This document shows positions 48,335-57,727 of a stretch of 64,000 nucleotides of DNA, piece after piece. A program made the position numbers and the translations under genes. The stretch covers positions 124,001-188,000 of the forward strand of contig NZ_SMFL01000002.1 in the NCBI RefSeq assembly GCF_004349265.1, written 5' to 3'. The notes under the pieces are model-generated. The model saw only the letters and a list, made by a program, of their open reading frames with translations. It had not been told where the DNA came from and ran no database searches. The stretch comes from Dyadobacter psychrotolerans (lineage in GTDB: Bacteria; Bacteroidota; Bacteroidia; Cytophagales; Spirosomataceae). How positions within the stretch are numbered: position 1 is the stretch's first letter; each line of letters starts with the position of its first letter.

Positions 48335-50608
48335 ATGAAACTTTTAACCACTAAAAATTTTGGATGCGCCCTGCTGGCGTGTCTGGGCTTGCACGGTTCA
48401 CTGCTTGCACAGGGCACGGCCGAAGACTACAAAAGGGCAAACGACCTTCCTTTAAAGATTGGAAATAAGATTTATAACAATCCGGGTAAAGTCGTTTGGG
48501 CGGAAGGAAACAGTAAGTTTATTTACTGGGCTCAAACCAAACAGGGTAAAACGTTTGTCTCTGCCGATGTTTCTGCTTCCGCAGTAAAAAAGCAGTCTGC
48601 CTTCGATCAGCAGAAACTGGCAACGCAGCTTGCTGAAAAAGCCGGTAAAACGGTGAAAGCAGATAGTTTACCATTTTCAGATTTTGAACTTTCCAAAAAC
48701 GGAGATTCGCTTAAATTTGTAGCCTTTGAAAAACGCTGGAACTTTCATTTAGGCTCAGCCACACTGTTTGACAAGGGGAAGTTTGATGCTGCGGCAGGTC
48801 TTCGCAGGTATTGGGGTAGAGGTGAAAGTGAGACAGCCGGACAAAAAACAAAGTCACCAGATGGTAAATGGAATGCTTATATCAAAAATTACAACGTCTA
48901 CGTATATCAAGAGGGAAGGGAAAAGGAGGAAAAACAATTAAGTTTTGACGGTTCTCCGGGTGAATATTATTCAGCAAGAATCATGTGGTCTCCTGATTCA
49001 AAAAAGCTTGTTTCGAATAAAACACGTCCCAATAAGGATCGCACGCTTTACCTATTGCAGTCTTCTCCGGAGGACCAGCTTCAGCCCGTTTTGCAGACAC
49101 GAAACTATCTGAAACCGGGTGACGCTTTGCCGCAAAATCAACCCGTGTTATTTGTTGTTGAGCAGCAAAAAGCATTTCCTGTTCCGGCAACGATGATTCC
49201 CGAACAATACGGTATCAACCAAATGGCATGGAGAAAGGACAGCCGGGCTTTTACTTTTGAATACAATCAGCGCGGACATCAGCTATATGAGGTGATTTCA
49301 ATGGATGCTGCAACAGGCCAGTCAAGCGTAATTATTAAGGAAGAAAGTAAAACCTTTATCGATTACAGCGGAAAACGTTACCGCAGCGATGTAGCCGACG
49401 GAAAGGAAATTATCTGGGCGTCGGAAAGAGACGGCTGGAATCATTTGTATTTGTATGACGGACAAACCGGGAAAGTTAAAAATCAGATTACAAAAGGCAA
49501 CTGGCTGGTTAGAAACGTTGTTCACGTTGACGAGGCAAAAAAGAAAATCATTCTGGCTGGAAGTGGTAAGGAAAACGGTCAGGATCCTTATTTTATTCAG
49601 TATTACTCGGTGAATTTTGACGGAACCGGTTTTAAAGCGCTGACAACGGAGAACGGAAACCATCAGGCGACTTTTTCAAATGACTATTCTGTGTTTGTCG
49701 ATACGTATTCAAGAATTGACAGTCCGCCGGTAACCGTAGTGAGAAATGCCGAGGGCAAAGTAATTTCTGAAATTGAAAAAGCGGACATTTCTGAACTGCT
49801 TGCAGCAGGGTGGCGTCAGCCTGAGGTTTTTCAGGCAAAAGGACGTGACGGACAAACAGATATCTGGGGAATTATCGTAAGACCAATGAATTTTGATCCG
49901 GCGAAAAAATACCCGGTTATCGAACAGATCTATGCAGGTCCTCAAAGCTCGTTTGTTCCTAAAACATTCAGCTCCGATCCTTCACGGCTTATGCAGCTGG
50001 CTGAACTGGGCTTTATCGTTGTGCAGATAGACGGCATGGGTACCTCCAACCGCTCAAAGGCATTTCACGATGTATGTTATCAGAACCTGAAAGACGCAGG
50101 TTTTCCCGACCGGATTGCCTGGATGAAAACAGCAGCACAGAAATATCCTTATATGGACCTGGAAAAAGTGGGTGTTTACGGAACTTCGGCAGGTGGTCAA
50201 AGTTCGGCCGGTGCAGTTCTGTTCCATCCTGAATTCTACAAGGTCGCCGTATCTTCCTGCGGATGTCACGACAACCGCATGGACAAAATGTGGTGGAACG
50301 AGCAGTGGATGGGTTATCCGATCGGGCCGCAGTATGCAGCATCTTCAAACGTAGACAATGCTTACAGATTACAGGGAAAACTGATGCTCATCGTTGGAGA
50401 GCTTGATGACAACGTGGATCCTGCTTCGACTTTCCAGGTTGTTAATGCCCTGATCAAAGCAAAAAAAGAACATGAACTGATTGTTGTTCCGGGACTTGGG
50501 CACTCTTCGGGAGGAGAATACGGGGAACATAAACGCCGCGACTTCTTTGTTAAAAATCTTCTTGGTGTTAACCCGCCGACATGGGAAGGTCAAAAGCCTG
50601 TTTTTTAA
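48335..50608 (+). CDS. secreted prolyl oligopeptidase family (S9, DPP-IV-like) peptidase
   Basis: The 757-residue enzyme has a signal peptide (SLLAQG, about residue 26), a beta-propeller domain of the DPP-IV N-terminal kind to about residue 500, and an alpha/beta-hydrolase domain. The nucleophile is S618 in VYGTSAGGQSS, the acid is in VGELDDNVDP, and the base is the His of GLGHSSGGEYGEH. It should release dipeptides or act on peptides in the periplasm. It is on the same strand as the preceding susCD pair and precedes a metallopeptidase gene. Confidence 0.92.
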   Translation: MKLLTTKNFGCALLACLGLHGSLLAQGTAEDYKRANDLPLKIGNKIYNNPGKVVWAEGNSKFIYWAQTKQGKTFVSADVSASAVKKQSAFDQQKLATQLAEKAGKTVKADSLPFSDFELSKNGDSLKFVAFEKRWNFHLGSATLFDKGKFDAAAGLRRYWGRGESETAGQKTKSPDGKWNAYIKNYNVYVYQEGREKEEKQLSFDGSPGEYYSARIMWSPDSKKLVSNKTRPNKDRTLYLLQSSPEDQLQPVLQTRNYLKPGDALPQNQPVLFVVEQQKAFPVPATMIPEQYGINQMAWRKDSRAFTFEYNQRGHQLYEVISMDAATGQSSVIIKEESKTFIDYSGKRYRSDVADGKEIIWASERDGWNHLYLYDGQTGKVKNQITKGNWLVRNVVHVDEAKKKIILAGSGKENGQDPYFIQYYSVNFDGTGFKALTTENGNHQATFSNDYSVFVDTYSRIDSPPVTVVRNAEGKVISEIEKADISELLAAGWRQPEVFQAKGRDGQTDIWGIIVRPMNFDPAKKYPVIEQIYAGPQSSFVPKTFSSDPSRLMQLAELGFIVVQIDGMGTSNRSKAFHDVCYQNLKDAGFPDRIAWMKTAAQKYPYMDLEKVGVYGTSAGGQSSAGAVLFHPEFYKVAVSSCGCHDNRMDKMWWNEQWMGYPIGPQYAASSNVDNAYRLQGKLMLIVGELDDNVDPASTFQVVNALIKAKKEHELIVVPGLGHSSGGEYGEHKRRDFFVKNLLGVNPPTWEGQKPVF

Positions 50609-50618
50609 CTTTAAAACA

Positions 50619-50667
50619 ACTATCATGTCTGCAACAGGTAGCCCACAGCCCGATCAGACATGATAGT
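50619..50667. terminator. perfect 13-bp inverted repeat between peptidase genes
   Basis: ACTATCATGTCTG (50619-50631) and CAGACATGATAGT (50655-50667) are exact complements with a 23-base loop. It lies right after the S9 peptidase stop and 43 bases before the next ATG. No T-run is visible; it may be a terminator, an operator-like palindrome or an RNA 3' end. Confidence 0.55.
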
Positions 50668-50710
50668 CGTTTGAATATCAGAAATAAAGTTACACTAAAG
50701 CCCACAACAG

Positions 50711-51595
50711 ATGTCTATCAAAAATATCTTAAACCCGCTTTGCATTTCGCTGCTTGCCAGTGGCTGTTTGTACGGTCAGGTGGTAAGAAACGATGCTCTG
50801 ATACAGAGTTATGCAGATTACACCATCTCAGCTCCTCCTGAATCTCTGAAAGCAGATACGAGTTTTTACCGGAAATACTGTGATGCGCAGGGAATCCCGA
50901 TTTTGTCATCGGACAAAACACCTGACGACGCCTTGCTGGTAGCACGCGATATTGTCAATTACATGCTGGCAAAAAGAACCGATATCAGGGAAAGCCTGGT
51001 GCAAAAGGGAGCAAGGGTACTGATTATTGCTTTTGCGGAAGGAGAGATGGATTTGCCGGAACGAAGAAACTGGAAAAAACCGGCACGCGATGACCGCAGA
51101 CTTACACCCGGTGAACGCGATAAATATGACAAACCAGGCGGAATCGGCAGTATGGATGACAGAACCTACTGGAACGGCAGGGCACGCGGAATGGGAGGTA
51201 CGCTTACCTCTTGTGCGGAGGAAAATCTTCTGGGATATCCATCAACGCGTTATTATGGTGAAAATATTCTTGTCCACGAATTCAGCCACAATATCATGGG
51301 TGCTATTCGCACAGTTGACCCGGAGTTTTATGCAGAAATTGGTAAGGCTTACGAGGCAGCCAGAGCCAGTGGGATGTACAAAGGACAGTATGCCATCAAT
51401 ACCAAAGAGGAGTATTGGGCCGAAGGAAGTCAGTGGTGGTTTGGTTCTAATTTCCCCTTTGATGATGGGAATCAGCATGTGCTGAAAGGTCCGAATGATC
51501 TGAAAAACTATGATCCGGTACTTTACGGTCTGTTGGAAAAAGTTTATAGGTCGGAGCGAATTCCCGCTGACGTTTATGGGACTCTTTATAACTGA
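50711..51595 (+). CDS. secreted HExxH zinc metallopeptidase-like protein
   Basis: A 294-residue protein with an N-terminal hydrophobic leader (ILNPLCISLLASGCLYGQ), which may be a lipobox at C19 or a cleaved signal. HEFSH at 189-193 gives two zinc histidines and the catalytic glutamate. KEEYWAEGSQWWF around 232-244 very likely supplies the third ligand (E234 or E238), as in gluzincins with a fixed E-Y-W-A-E motif. Around the active site are LTSCAEENLLGYP and YYGENILVHE. I know such proteins as uncharacterised secreted metallopeptidases of Bacteroidota and Planctomycetes. The position behind an S9 peptidase and susCD suggests peptide breakdown. Confidence 0.75.
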   Translation: MSIKNILNPLCISLLASGCLYGQVVRNDALIQSYADYTISAPPESLKADTSFYRKYCDAQGIPILSSDKTPDDALLVARDIVNYMLAKRTDIRESLVQKGARVLIIAFAEGEMDLPERRNWKKPARDDRRLTPGERDKYDKPGGIGSMDDRTYWNGRARGMGGTLTSCAEENLLGYPSTRYYGENILVHEFSHNIMGAIRTVDPEFYAEIGKAYEAARASGMYKGQYAINTKEEYWAEGSQWWFGSNFPFDDGNQHVLKGPNDLKNYDPVLYGLLEKVYRSERIPADVYGTLYN

Positions 51596-51652
51596 ATCAG
51601 GAACAAGAAAGCAGGGGTGCTATGATGTAAGCGTTGAAAGATTTGGTAAATA

Positions 51653-51689
51653 AGACGGAGGGGAAGTTATTTTCTCTTCGTCTTTTTTT
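51653..51689 (+). terminator. intrinsic terminator after the metallopeptidase gene
   Basis: AGACGGAG and the near-complementary CTTCGTCT form an imperfect stem, followed by seven T residues ending near 51689. Confidence 0.6.
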
Positions 51690-51725
51690 GTTTAATAATT
51701 TTAAGACCAATCGTTGATATTTGGG

Positions 51726-52475
51726 CTATTCGTTCATTGCAAGGAAATCCTTCAGACATCCACGGATTGCAACTGTAAGCTCATATTCGTCGGCAGATAA
51801 AACAAACTTTTCTTCTAACCGGCAAAATTTCATAAATGAATCTAACCGGACTCCTTTCAAATCCGTCACCCGTGAAATCCATGTCGTGTCCATTCGCATG
51901 CGGTATTGAGCCCGCCTGTCTTCTACAACCTTCTGCTTTTGTACACTGCGTCTGTTTTTTGCTTCACGGCTAAATCTGTCGTAAACCATAGAAATCGGTC
52001 CTTTAAGCGTCATTTTCGGAGCCAGTGTCGCATAATCGTGTCCCATACGGCCGACGTTTCCCATCTGTATTCCCATAGGAGGGAGTGCAATGGGCACAAT
52101 GACTTTTGGCGGGACTTCTGCCTGAAGAAATTCGCGTTTAAAACGGCTTTCGCTCCATCCGATGACGAGGACTTCTTCCAGTGTTTTTATCTCCTGTACC
52201 AACTCAATGACTAATGAATAGCCACTTTCAGGAACAATAAATTGCCGGGTTTTATAACCTACACATGAAATGACCAGGGTATCGCCCGTCGATGCATTAA
52301 TTTGAAAGAGGCCGGCTAATGAGCTTACAACCGTTCGCTTCTGGGAATGATTCTGCACATAGGCAGAGCCTATCGCAGCATGCGTAACCTTATCTGTCAC
52401 CGATCCGTTTCTTATAGATTGGGCCAGAAGATTTGATGAACTCAGCAATATTAAAAGCGGCAGGATCTTTCTCAT
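51726..52475 (-). CDS. secreted protein with CarboxypepD_reg-like domain
   Basis: The protein (249 residues) has a signal peptide (LLLILLSSSNLLAQ, cleavage near 19) and a single carboxypeptidase-regulatory-like beta domain at about 24-95 (SVTDKVTHAAIGSAYVQNHS, DTLVISCVGYKTRQFIV). The remainder (about 150 residues) is basic and helical and unknown to me. Proteins of this type are frequent in Bacteroidota, but the role of stand-alone forms is undefined. It is convergent with the metallopeptidase gene and monocistronic. Confidence 0.7.
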   Translation of the reverse strand: MRKILPLLILLSSSNLLAQSIRNGSVTDKVTHAAIGSAYVQNHSQKRTVVSSLAGLFQINASTGDTLVISCVGYKTRQFIVPESGYSLVIELVQEIKTLEEVLVIGWSESRFKREFLQAEVPPKVIVPIALPPMGIQMGNVGRMGHDYATLAPKMTLKGPISMVYDRFSREAKNRRSVQKQKVVEDRRAQYRMRMDTTWISRVTDLKGVRLDSFMKFCRLEEKFVLSADEYELTVAIRGCLKDFLAMNE

Positions 52476-52664
52476 AAATCAGAAACAAGGTAGTCACTAC
52501 AAGCGAAGTTTCGAAGCTAAGCAATTATAGCAGACGATTAAATTTCTGCTGGTATTCTGTATTTTATTTAACATAAATTAAGTTAAATAAAACATTTTAA
52601 AGATTTTATTAATCTGGGGAAGGATCTGACAATGATGTAATGGGAGTTATAATTATTTGATTAC

Positions 52665-52907
52665 CTACTTTTTTAGCAGCGATTCCAGCCTTTGAGCAAT
52701 AGCAGGTATTAACTCTTTATCTACTTTTACGCCTTCATTCGGATCTGCGACTGCCCGGTAATTTCGTTCCTCATCAGGTTCGAAAGTAATGATCAGTCCA
52801 TCGACATCGATCTGGATTTTGTGCAGATAACCTTGTAAAACCAGCTGCCCTTCGAATTCGCGTATTTCTCCTTTGTAGTTAACGTCAAGTAAAAATGAAT
52901 CTTCCAT
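52665..52907 (-). CDS. small conserved-looking hypothetical protein
   Basis: Eighty residues, acidic, without signal peptide or membrane segment. The pattern MEDSFLLDVNYKGEIREFEG, followed by YLHKIQIDVDGLIITFEPDEE and ending IPAIAQRLESLLKK, suggests a small alpha/beta protein. I do not know a named family. It lies 67 bases downstream of the amidase... read on the minus strand it precedes the amidase gene, which may be co-transcribed. Confidence 0.6.
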   Translation of the reverse strand: MEDSFLLDVNYKGEIREFEGQLVLQGYLHKIQIDVDGLIITFEPDEERNYRAVADPNEGVKVDKELIPAIAQRLESLLKK

Positions 52908-52974
52908 TGCTGAGTAGCGCCGGAACAGGTTGTTCTGTTCTGCGTAATAGCGAAAGTACGCTAAACGAAGCTGA

Positions 52975-53817
52975 TTAGAGATATTTTTTGTACAAATTAT
53001 TAAGAACTGTTTTATCCCACACGGTCAGCACAGGCGTGATGTCGTTTTGGATAAAGTGTCGTTTGAAAGCAATAATAGCCGCATCCATTTTCCTGATGTC
53101 ATAGCCGATTATCCTCAGCGCGGAAGCAGAGTCAAGCTCCATCGGAGGTGTTTCCATGATGGGGTCATACCATAAACCATATCCCTTTTGCGCAAGAATC
53201 TGCCACGGAAAATTGCTTGGATCCGGCTTGCGGGTAGGAGCAATATCCGCGTGACCAATGAAATTGGCTGTTGGTATTTTATATTTTCTTTTCAGTGTTT
53301 CAAGCAGCGCACACAGGTTTTCAATTTGTATGTCTGAGAAAGGCTCAAAACCATTATTATCCAGTTCTATGCCAATTGAGGAAGAATTAAGATCAGTGCT
53401 GTTTCCCCATTTCGACTCGCCGGCATGCTGCGCCCTGAGATAATCGTTGACCATCTGATATACCTTTCCGTCCCGCCCAATCACATAATGTGCGCTTACC
53501 TGGGTTTTAGTGATGGTAAATGTTTTTAATGTCTGAGCGGTAGAATCCTGCGCGGTATGATGAATGATCACAAAGTTGGGTCTTCTTATTCCCATGTTTA
53601 CAGTTCCCACCCAATATTGCTGGTCGGCGGAAAGAGAATCTATGGTTTGGCTTTGCGGCGGAGCTGCCTGTATTGTTTTAGCAAAATCTTTCGCCAGGTT
53701 TTTATAGACTTTATCCGTTTTTGCATATTTTGGAGTCTTGCAGTGAAACGTTGTCAAACTGATGAGTAACAGCAGGCAAAGTGGCAGACCTTTTCTGATA
53801 AATAACAAAAAGCGCAT
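52975..53817 (-). CDS. N-acetylmuramoyl-L-alanine amidase (Amidase_2 type), lipoprotein
   Basis: A 280-residue peptidoglycan amidase. The leader ends LTTFHC with C26 as probable lipidation site. The Amidase_2 core is visible: NFVIIHHTAQDS (zinc His), AHYVIGRDGKVYQMV, SSIGIELDNNG, and FIGHADIAPTRKPDPSNFPW with the second zinc His and the conserved K-P-D. It cleaves the bond between MurNAc and L-Ala during wall turnover or recycling. It is transcribed away from the DprA-like gene. Confidence 0.9.
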   Translation of the reverse strand: MRFLLFIRKGLPLCLLLLISLTTFHCKTPKYAKTDKVYKNLAKDFAKTIQAAPPQSQTIDSLSADQQYWVGTVNMGIRRPNFVIIHHTAQDSTAQTLKTFTITKTQVSAHYVIGRDGKVYQMVNDYLRAQHAGESKWGNSTDLNSSSIGIELDNNGFEPFSDIQIENLCALLETLKRKYKIPTANFIGHADIAPTRKPDPSNFPWQILAQKGYGLWYDPIMETPPMELDSASALRIIGYDIRKMDAAIIAFKRHFIQNDITPVLTVWDKTVLNNLYKKYL

Positions 53818-53953
53818 AAAGAAGAGTGATAGGGGTGTAGCTTAGTAATTTCAAATTTAAATCAAATGTATCACAAGGCACAATTCTTTCCCGCTCAAAA
53901 ATTAAAATTCATTTTCTCTTTTGCAGTATAATCAAGTCAGCGTCCGCATATCA

Positions 53954-54859
53954 ATGGAAATAAATAAAGCGATTATTTTAAAAGTTATCTGTCTTCCTTC
54001 TATCAGCCGGAAAACATCATTTGCGTTACTGAACATGATTGCAGATCAGATTGTTACGGAAGCTGAACTTGTGGAATTCATTGAGCAATCCGACCTTTTA
54101 TCAAACACATTAAATAAATCTGACTTTGAAACCGCCTTCTGCCGGGCAGAAGAGGTTTATGAAAAATCAATGACGGCAGGAATAAAACTGATCAGCTATT
54201 TTGACGGGCAATATCCGAAACTTTTGAGAACCACGGACGATCCGCCGCTGATGTTGAGTGCGAAAGGAAATTATGACGATATCAATTTTAAAAAACCGGT
54301 AGCGATCATCGGAACAAGAAAGCCGGGCGAGCAGGGCCGGGAAATTGCTTTTGCGCTTGGTGAGTCCTTTGGCAAATCCGGATTTAACGTGGTCAGTGGT
54401 CTGGCACCTGGCTGTGATACCGCGGCGCATTTGGGATGTTTGAATGAATCAGGTTATACGGTAGCCGTTTTGGCTTTTGGAATAGATCAGATCGCGGTTC
54501 AGGAAAACAGATTGCTGGCAGAGAAAATTTTAGACCAATCCGGACTACTGCTTTCTGAATATCTTTTTGGTCAAAAGGCCAAACCCAGGTACTTTGTAGA
54601 GCGGGATCGTATTCAGGCTGGTTTATCCGAGGCTGTTATCGTTGTTGAGACAGGGATTAAAGGAGGGACGATGCACACAGTAAAATACGCACGAAATTAC
54701 AACAGAATACTTGCAGCATCTGATCACGTTCGGCAGGATAATTCAACCGGGAAAACGCAAGGTAATCAGCATCTAATCCAAAATTCGTTGGCAGTGGCTT
54801 TAACCGATTCGAAAGATATTGATTTACTTAAATCGAAAATTTCCGCTTCGCCATTTTGA
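53954..54859 (+). CDS. short DprA/Smf-like DNA-processing protein
   Basis: From ATG 53954 (MEINKAIILKVICLPS) the product has 301 residues. A helical N-terminal part of about 85 residues is followed by the DprA Rossmann-like domain: VAIIGTRKPGEQGREIAFAL, VVSGLAPGCDTAAHLGCL, AVLAFGIDQ, YFVERDRIQAGLSEAVIVVE and GGTMHTVKYARNYNR. Typical DprA proteins have about 360 residues and a C-terminal winged helix, which is missing here. The canonical FP.RNRIIAGLS motif is changed to FVERDRIQAGLS. The function may be in recombination, or it may belong to the DprA-like proteins found in phage-defence settings; no partner gene is adjacent. Confidence 0.75.
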   Translation: MEINKAIILKVICLPSISRKTSFALLNMIADQIVTEAELVEFIEQSDLLSNTLNKSDFETAFCRAEEVYEKSMTAGIKLISYFDGQYPKLLRTTDDPPLMLSAKGNYDDINFKKPVAIIGTRKPGEQGREIAFALGESFGKSGFNVVSGLAPGCDTAAHLGCLNESGYTVAVLAFGIDQIAVQENRLLAEKILDQSGLLLSEYLFGQKAKPRYFVERDRIQAGLSEAVIVVETGIKGGTMHTVKYARNYNRILAASDHVRQDNSTGKTQGNQHLIQNSLAVALTDSKDIDLLKSKISASPF

Positions 54860-54939
54860 TTAAAATAAAAACCGATTTCGTTTTCCTGATAAATAATAAC
54901 CTACTTTTGCAGCCTTAATCAAGTTCTTTGTTTTACTTC

Positions 54940-55160
54940 TCCACTGGAAAAGGTTCACGTTTGATCGTGAGCAATAGGGAACCGTGTGTAAATCACGGAC
55001 TGTCGCGCAACTGTAAGTAGCGGTTATTTCAATGTTGGAATTTTGAATGATTGAATGATAGAATTGGCGAATAAGTCGCACTACTTCAATTATTAATTAG
55101 GCAAAATTTTTTCATTAGAATAAAAGTTACAAGTCAGGATACCTGCCTTTTTCTTAGTTG
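54940..55160 (+). promoter_or_regulatory. cobalamin (adenosylcobalamin-type) riboswitch
   Basis: The conserved core is present in order: CAATAGGGAACCGTGTGTAA, ATCACGGACTGTCGCGCAAC, TGTAAGTAGCGG, then a variable arm, and the B12-box AAGTCAGGATACCTGCC at 55131-55147. This agrees with the consensus rAGYCMGgAgaCCkGCC. The variable region between is longer than average. It lies 174 bases before the TonB-receptor start on the same strand, so it should repress the receptor/PepSY operon when cobalamin is plentiful. Boundaries of the outer stem are approximate. Confidence 0.88.
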
Positions 55161-55333
55161 ATGATGCTTTCGCGTAAAAAGCAAGTCAGGCCCTGGGTAG
55201 TTTTTGTGTATTCTTTTGAGTACATGGATCGTCGTGTCCGAACCGGATACTTGTTCTGTTCTTTTCCTGTCTGTTTTTTCGTAAGCATCTGGTAAAACCG
55301 GAACTTTTAACTCATCTAACCCAGGTTAAAAGT

Positions 55334-57727
55334 ATGCTTCAAATTTATTCAATTAGTCAGAACCGTCTGGATGTTCTGAAAATCAGGTTTTCATTTTTTT
55401 TTAAAACCGATTTTTTAGCGAAAACAAAGTTTTTCTTCATAACCTTTTTCTTCGTTTCACAGACTTTATGTGCGCAGACAGCCGCGGTAAATGTAATCGT
55501 TTCGGATGAATCTGGAGGTGTCCTTGCAGGAGCATCCGTCAGACTTCGAGGCACATCAATAGCAGGTCAAACGGGTTCAGGCGGATTATTTCAGATAAAC
55601 AGCATAGGAAAAGGCGATTACGTATTGTTGATCAGTTATCTTGGATTTGTACCTGCAGAGCGTGAGTTGAAAATTAATGGAGCAGGCAATGAAGAACTTA
55701 AAATAACACTTCGGGAACAGTCTCTCGGACTTCCTCAGGTTGATATCACCGGCTCATCGGCAATCAGTTACCAATCGGAATATGTTTCAGCAGGCAGCCG
55801 TATGGATGTCTCTGCACATCAGCTGCCGGTTTCGGTGCAGGTAGTGAGCCGCCAGCTTTTGGAAGACCAGCAGGTAACGAGGCTAAACGAGGCCCTGCGT
55901 AATGTCAGCGGAGTTACCAGCCGGACAGATGGTTTCAATCTTTATGATATTTTTGTTGCTAGAGGTTTTTCTCTTACCAATTCCAGAAATTATTTCAGAA
56001 ATGGCATTCGCTTTCCCAAATTCGGGTTGCCTCCGGTAGGAAACATGGAGCGCGTTGAATTTTTAAAAGGGCCGGCTTCTGTGCTTTATGGTGCAGTTGA
56101 GCCGGGAGGAGTCGTCAATATTGTTACGAAACCTGCGCTGAGTGTTGCCCGTTACGGAGCGATGATTCGCGTTGGCAGTTATGGATTTTACCAGGCGCAA
56201 ACCGATTTTACCGGTCCGGTAAATAAATCCGGTTCGCTTCGTTACCGTTTGAATGCGCAGTATGAAGATGCAGGCAGTTTTCGTGATCAGGTAAAAAGTA
56301 ATGCACTGCATATTGCGCCGGTACTTACTTACGATATTTCGAGTAAAGCAACCATTACACTTGAAGGGGAATTTTACAAAAACAGACAAACCTTTGATCC
56401 CGGCGTGGTTGCAGTTGGAGATCGCCCGGCTGATGTGAGCCGTTCGCTATTTTTGTCTGAACCTTTTGCTTATGGCAAATATAAGGACACCAATTTTGGT
56501 TATACTTTTCAGCACCGTTTCAATTCTAACTGGCAGGTGCGGAGTTCGCTGAGACGTCACGATCTGCATGAGAACCGGCTTTATACCGAACTTAAATCAC
56601 TTGCCAAAGACAACGTAACCTTAGGCCGCCGAATCGCTGACTGGGATTCAGATATGAAATTCACTTTTGTAAATGCAGAAGTTGCCGGTAAAATCAAAAC
56701 AGGTTTTATAACACAAACGCTTCTTGCAGGTGCAGAGCGAAGCTGGTATGACAACAAAAGGTTTGTAAAGGGAGTGGATTATACTTCCACCAATATGCTT
56801 ACACCTGTTTACAAACAAAGACTGGATGAAAATCTGGTCATGACCGCCAGTACCGATTTGACAGAAGACCTGCGTATTGCCGCACTTTACGCCCAGGATC
56901 AGATTTCGTTCTTTGACCGGATCCACCTTCTTGCCGGCTTTCGGATGGATTGGCTAAACAGCGATAATTTTAATAACATCACTTCGAAACCTACCGTGTT
57001 GAAGGATAGGGCTTTCACTCCGCGTGTAGGGTTAGTCGTGCAGCCAATTGAAGCCATTTCGCTGTACGGAAGTTACAGCCAGTCTTTTGTGCCGGAGAGC
57101 GGCAGTACCTTTGATGGTGCGCTTTTCAAACCGATTGAATCAGATCAGCTTGAAGCAGGAATCAAAACGCAGCTGTTTGGGAACAGGCTTTCAGCTTCCG
57201 CTGCTCTGTACCGTTTGTCAAGAAATAATATGCCCACTCCGGATCCGGATCATACCGGTTTTCAAATCCAGATCGGGCAGCAGCAAAGTAAAGGTATCGA
57301 AATTGACATCGCCGGTGAGCCCATCCGAGGTCTTCGCACGATTGCTTCCTATGCATATACCGATGCCCGGGTAAGTGAAATCAATGATACGCGTTATCCT
57401 GTGGATACCCGACTTGCCAATGTCCCTTATCATACAGCCTCTTTCTGGGCGACCTACACGATCCAATCTGCTGCACTAAAAGGGTTTGGCTTTGGCGGTG
57501 GTTATTTTTATGTTGACAAACGCCTGGGTGATCTTGCCAATACATTCGCTTTGCCTGGCTACAAACGTTTCGAAGCCTCACTTTTTTATCAGCATAAAGC
57601 ATACCGTATTGCGCTGAATGGCAAAAATCTGCTGAACGAAAAATACTATGAAGGTGCCAACAGCCGCTTTTTAATTCGTCCGGGTACACCCAGAACGATC
57701 AACCTTGCCTTATCTGTCATTCTATGA
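55334..57727 (+). CDS. TonB-dependent siderophore-type receptor under a cobalamin riboswitch
   Basis: The 797-residue outer-membrane receptor has a long leader (KFFFITFFFVSQTLCAQ), an N-terminal CarboxypepD_reg-like domain (VNVIVSDESGGVLAGASVRL) and a plug of the FhuA/FpvA kind (LPVSVQVVSRQLLEDQQVTR, LRNVSGVT, RGFSLTNSRNYFRNGIRFPK, VEFLKGPASVLYGAVEPGGV). The barrel ends in RTINLALSVIL. By family it resembles ferric-siderophore receptors rather than BtuB. The riboswitch upstream argues for a corrinoid or a cobalt-linked ligand. The stop overlaps the start of the PepSY gene by four bases. Confidence 0.9.
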   Translation: MLQIYSISQNRLDVLKIRFSFFFKTDFLAKTKFFFITFFFVSQTLCAQTAAVNVIVSDESGGVLAGASVRLRGTSIAGQTGSGGLFQINSIGKGDYVLLISYLGFVPAERELKINGAGNEELKITLREQSLGLPQVDITGSSAISYQSEYVSAGSRMDVSAHQLPVSVQVVSRQLLEDQQVTRLNEALRNVSGVTSRTDGFNLYDIFVARGFSLTNSRNYFRNGIRFPKFGLPPVGNMERVEFLKGPASVLYGAVEPGGVVNIVTKPALSVARYGAMIRVGSYGFYQAQTDFTGPVNKSGSLRYRLNAQYEDAGSFRDQVKSNALHIAPVLTYDISSKATITLEGEFYKNRQTFDPGVVAVGDRPADVSRSLFLSEPFAYGKYKDTNFGYTFQHRFNSNWQVRSSLRRHDLHENRLYTELKSLAKDNVTLGRRIADWDSDMKFTFVNAEVAGKIKTGFITQTLLAGAERSWYDNKRFVKGVDYTSTNMLTPVYKQRLDENLVMTASTDLTEDLRIAALYAQDQISFFDRIHLLAGFRMDWLNSDNFNNITSKPTVLKDRAFTPRVGLVVQPIEAISLYGSYSQSFVPESGSTFDGALFKPIESDQLEAGIKTQLFGNRLSASAALYRLSRNNMPTPDPDHTGFQIQIGQQQSKGIEIDIAGEPIRGLRTIASYAYTDARVSEINDTRYPVDTRLANVPYHTASFWATYTIQSAALKGFGFGGGYFYVDKRLGDLANTFALPGYKRFEASLFYQHKAYRIALNGKNLLNEKYYEGANSRFLIRPGTPRTINLALSVIL

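Noticed and set aside
54860..55081. 73-codon minus-strand frame across the cobalamin riboswitch
   Set aside because: It lies antisense to the structured RNA core and has no protein features.
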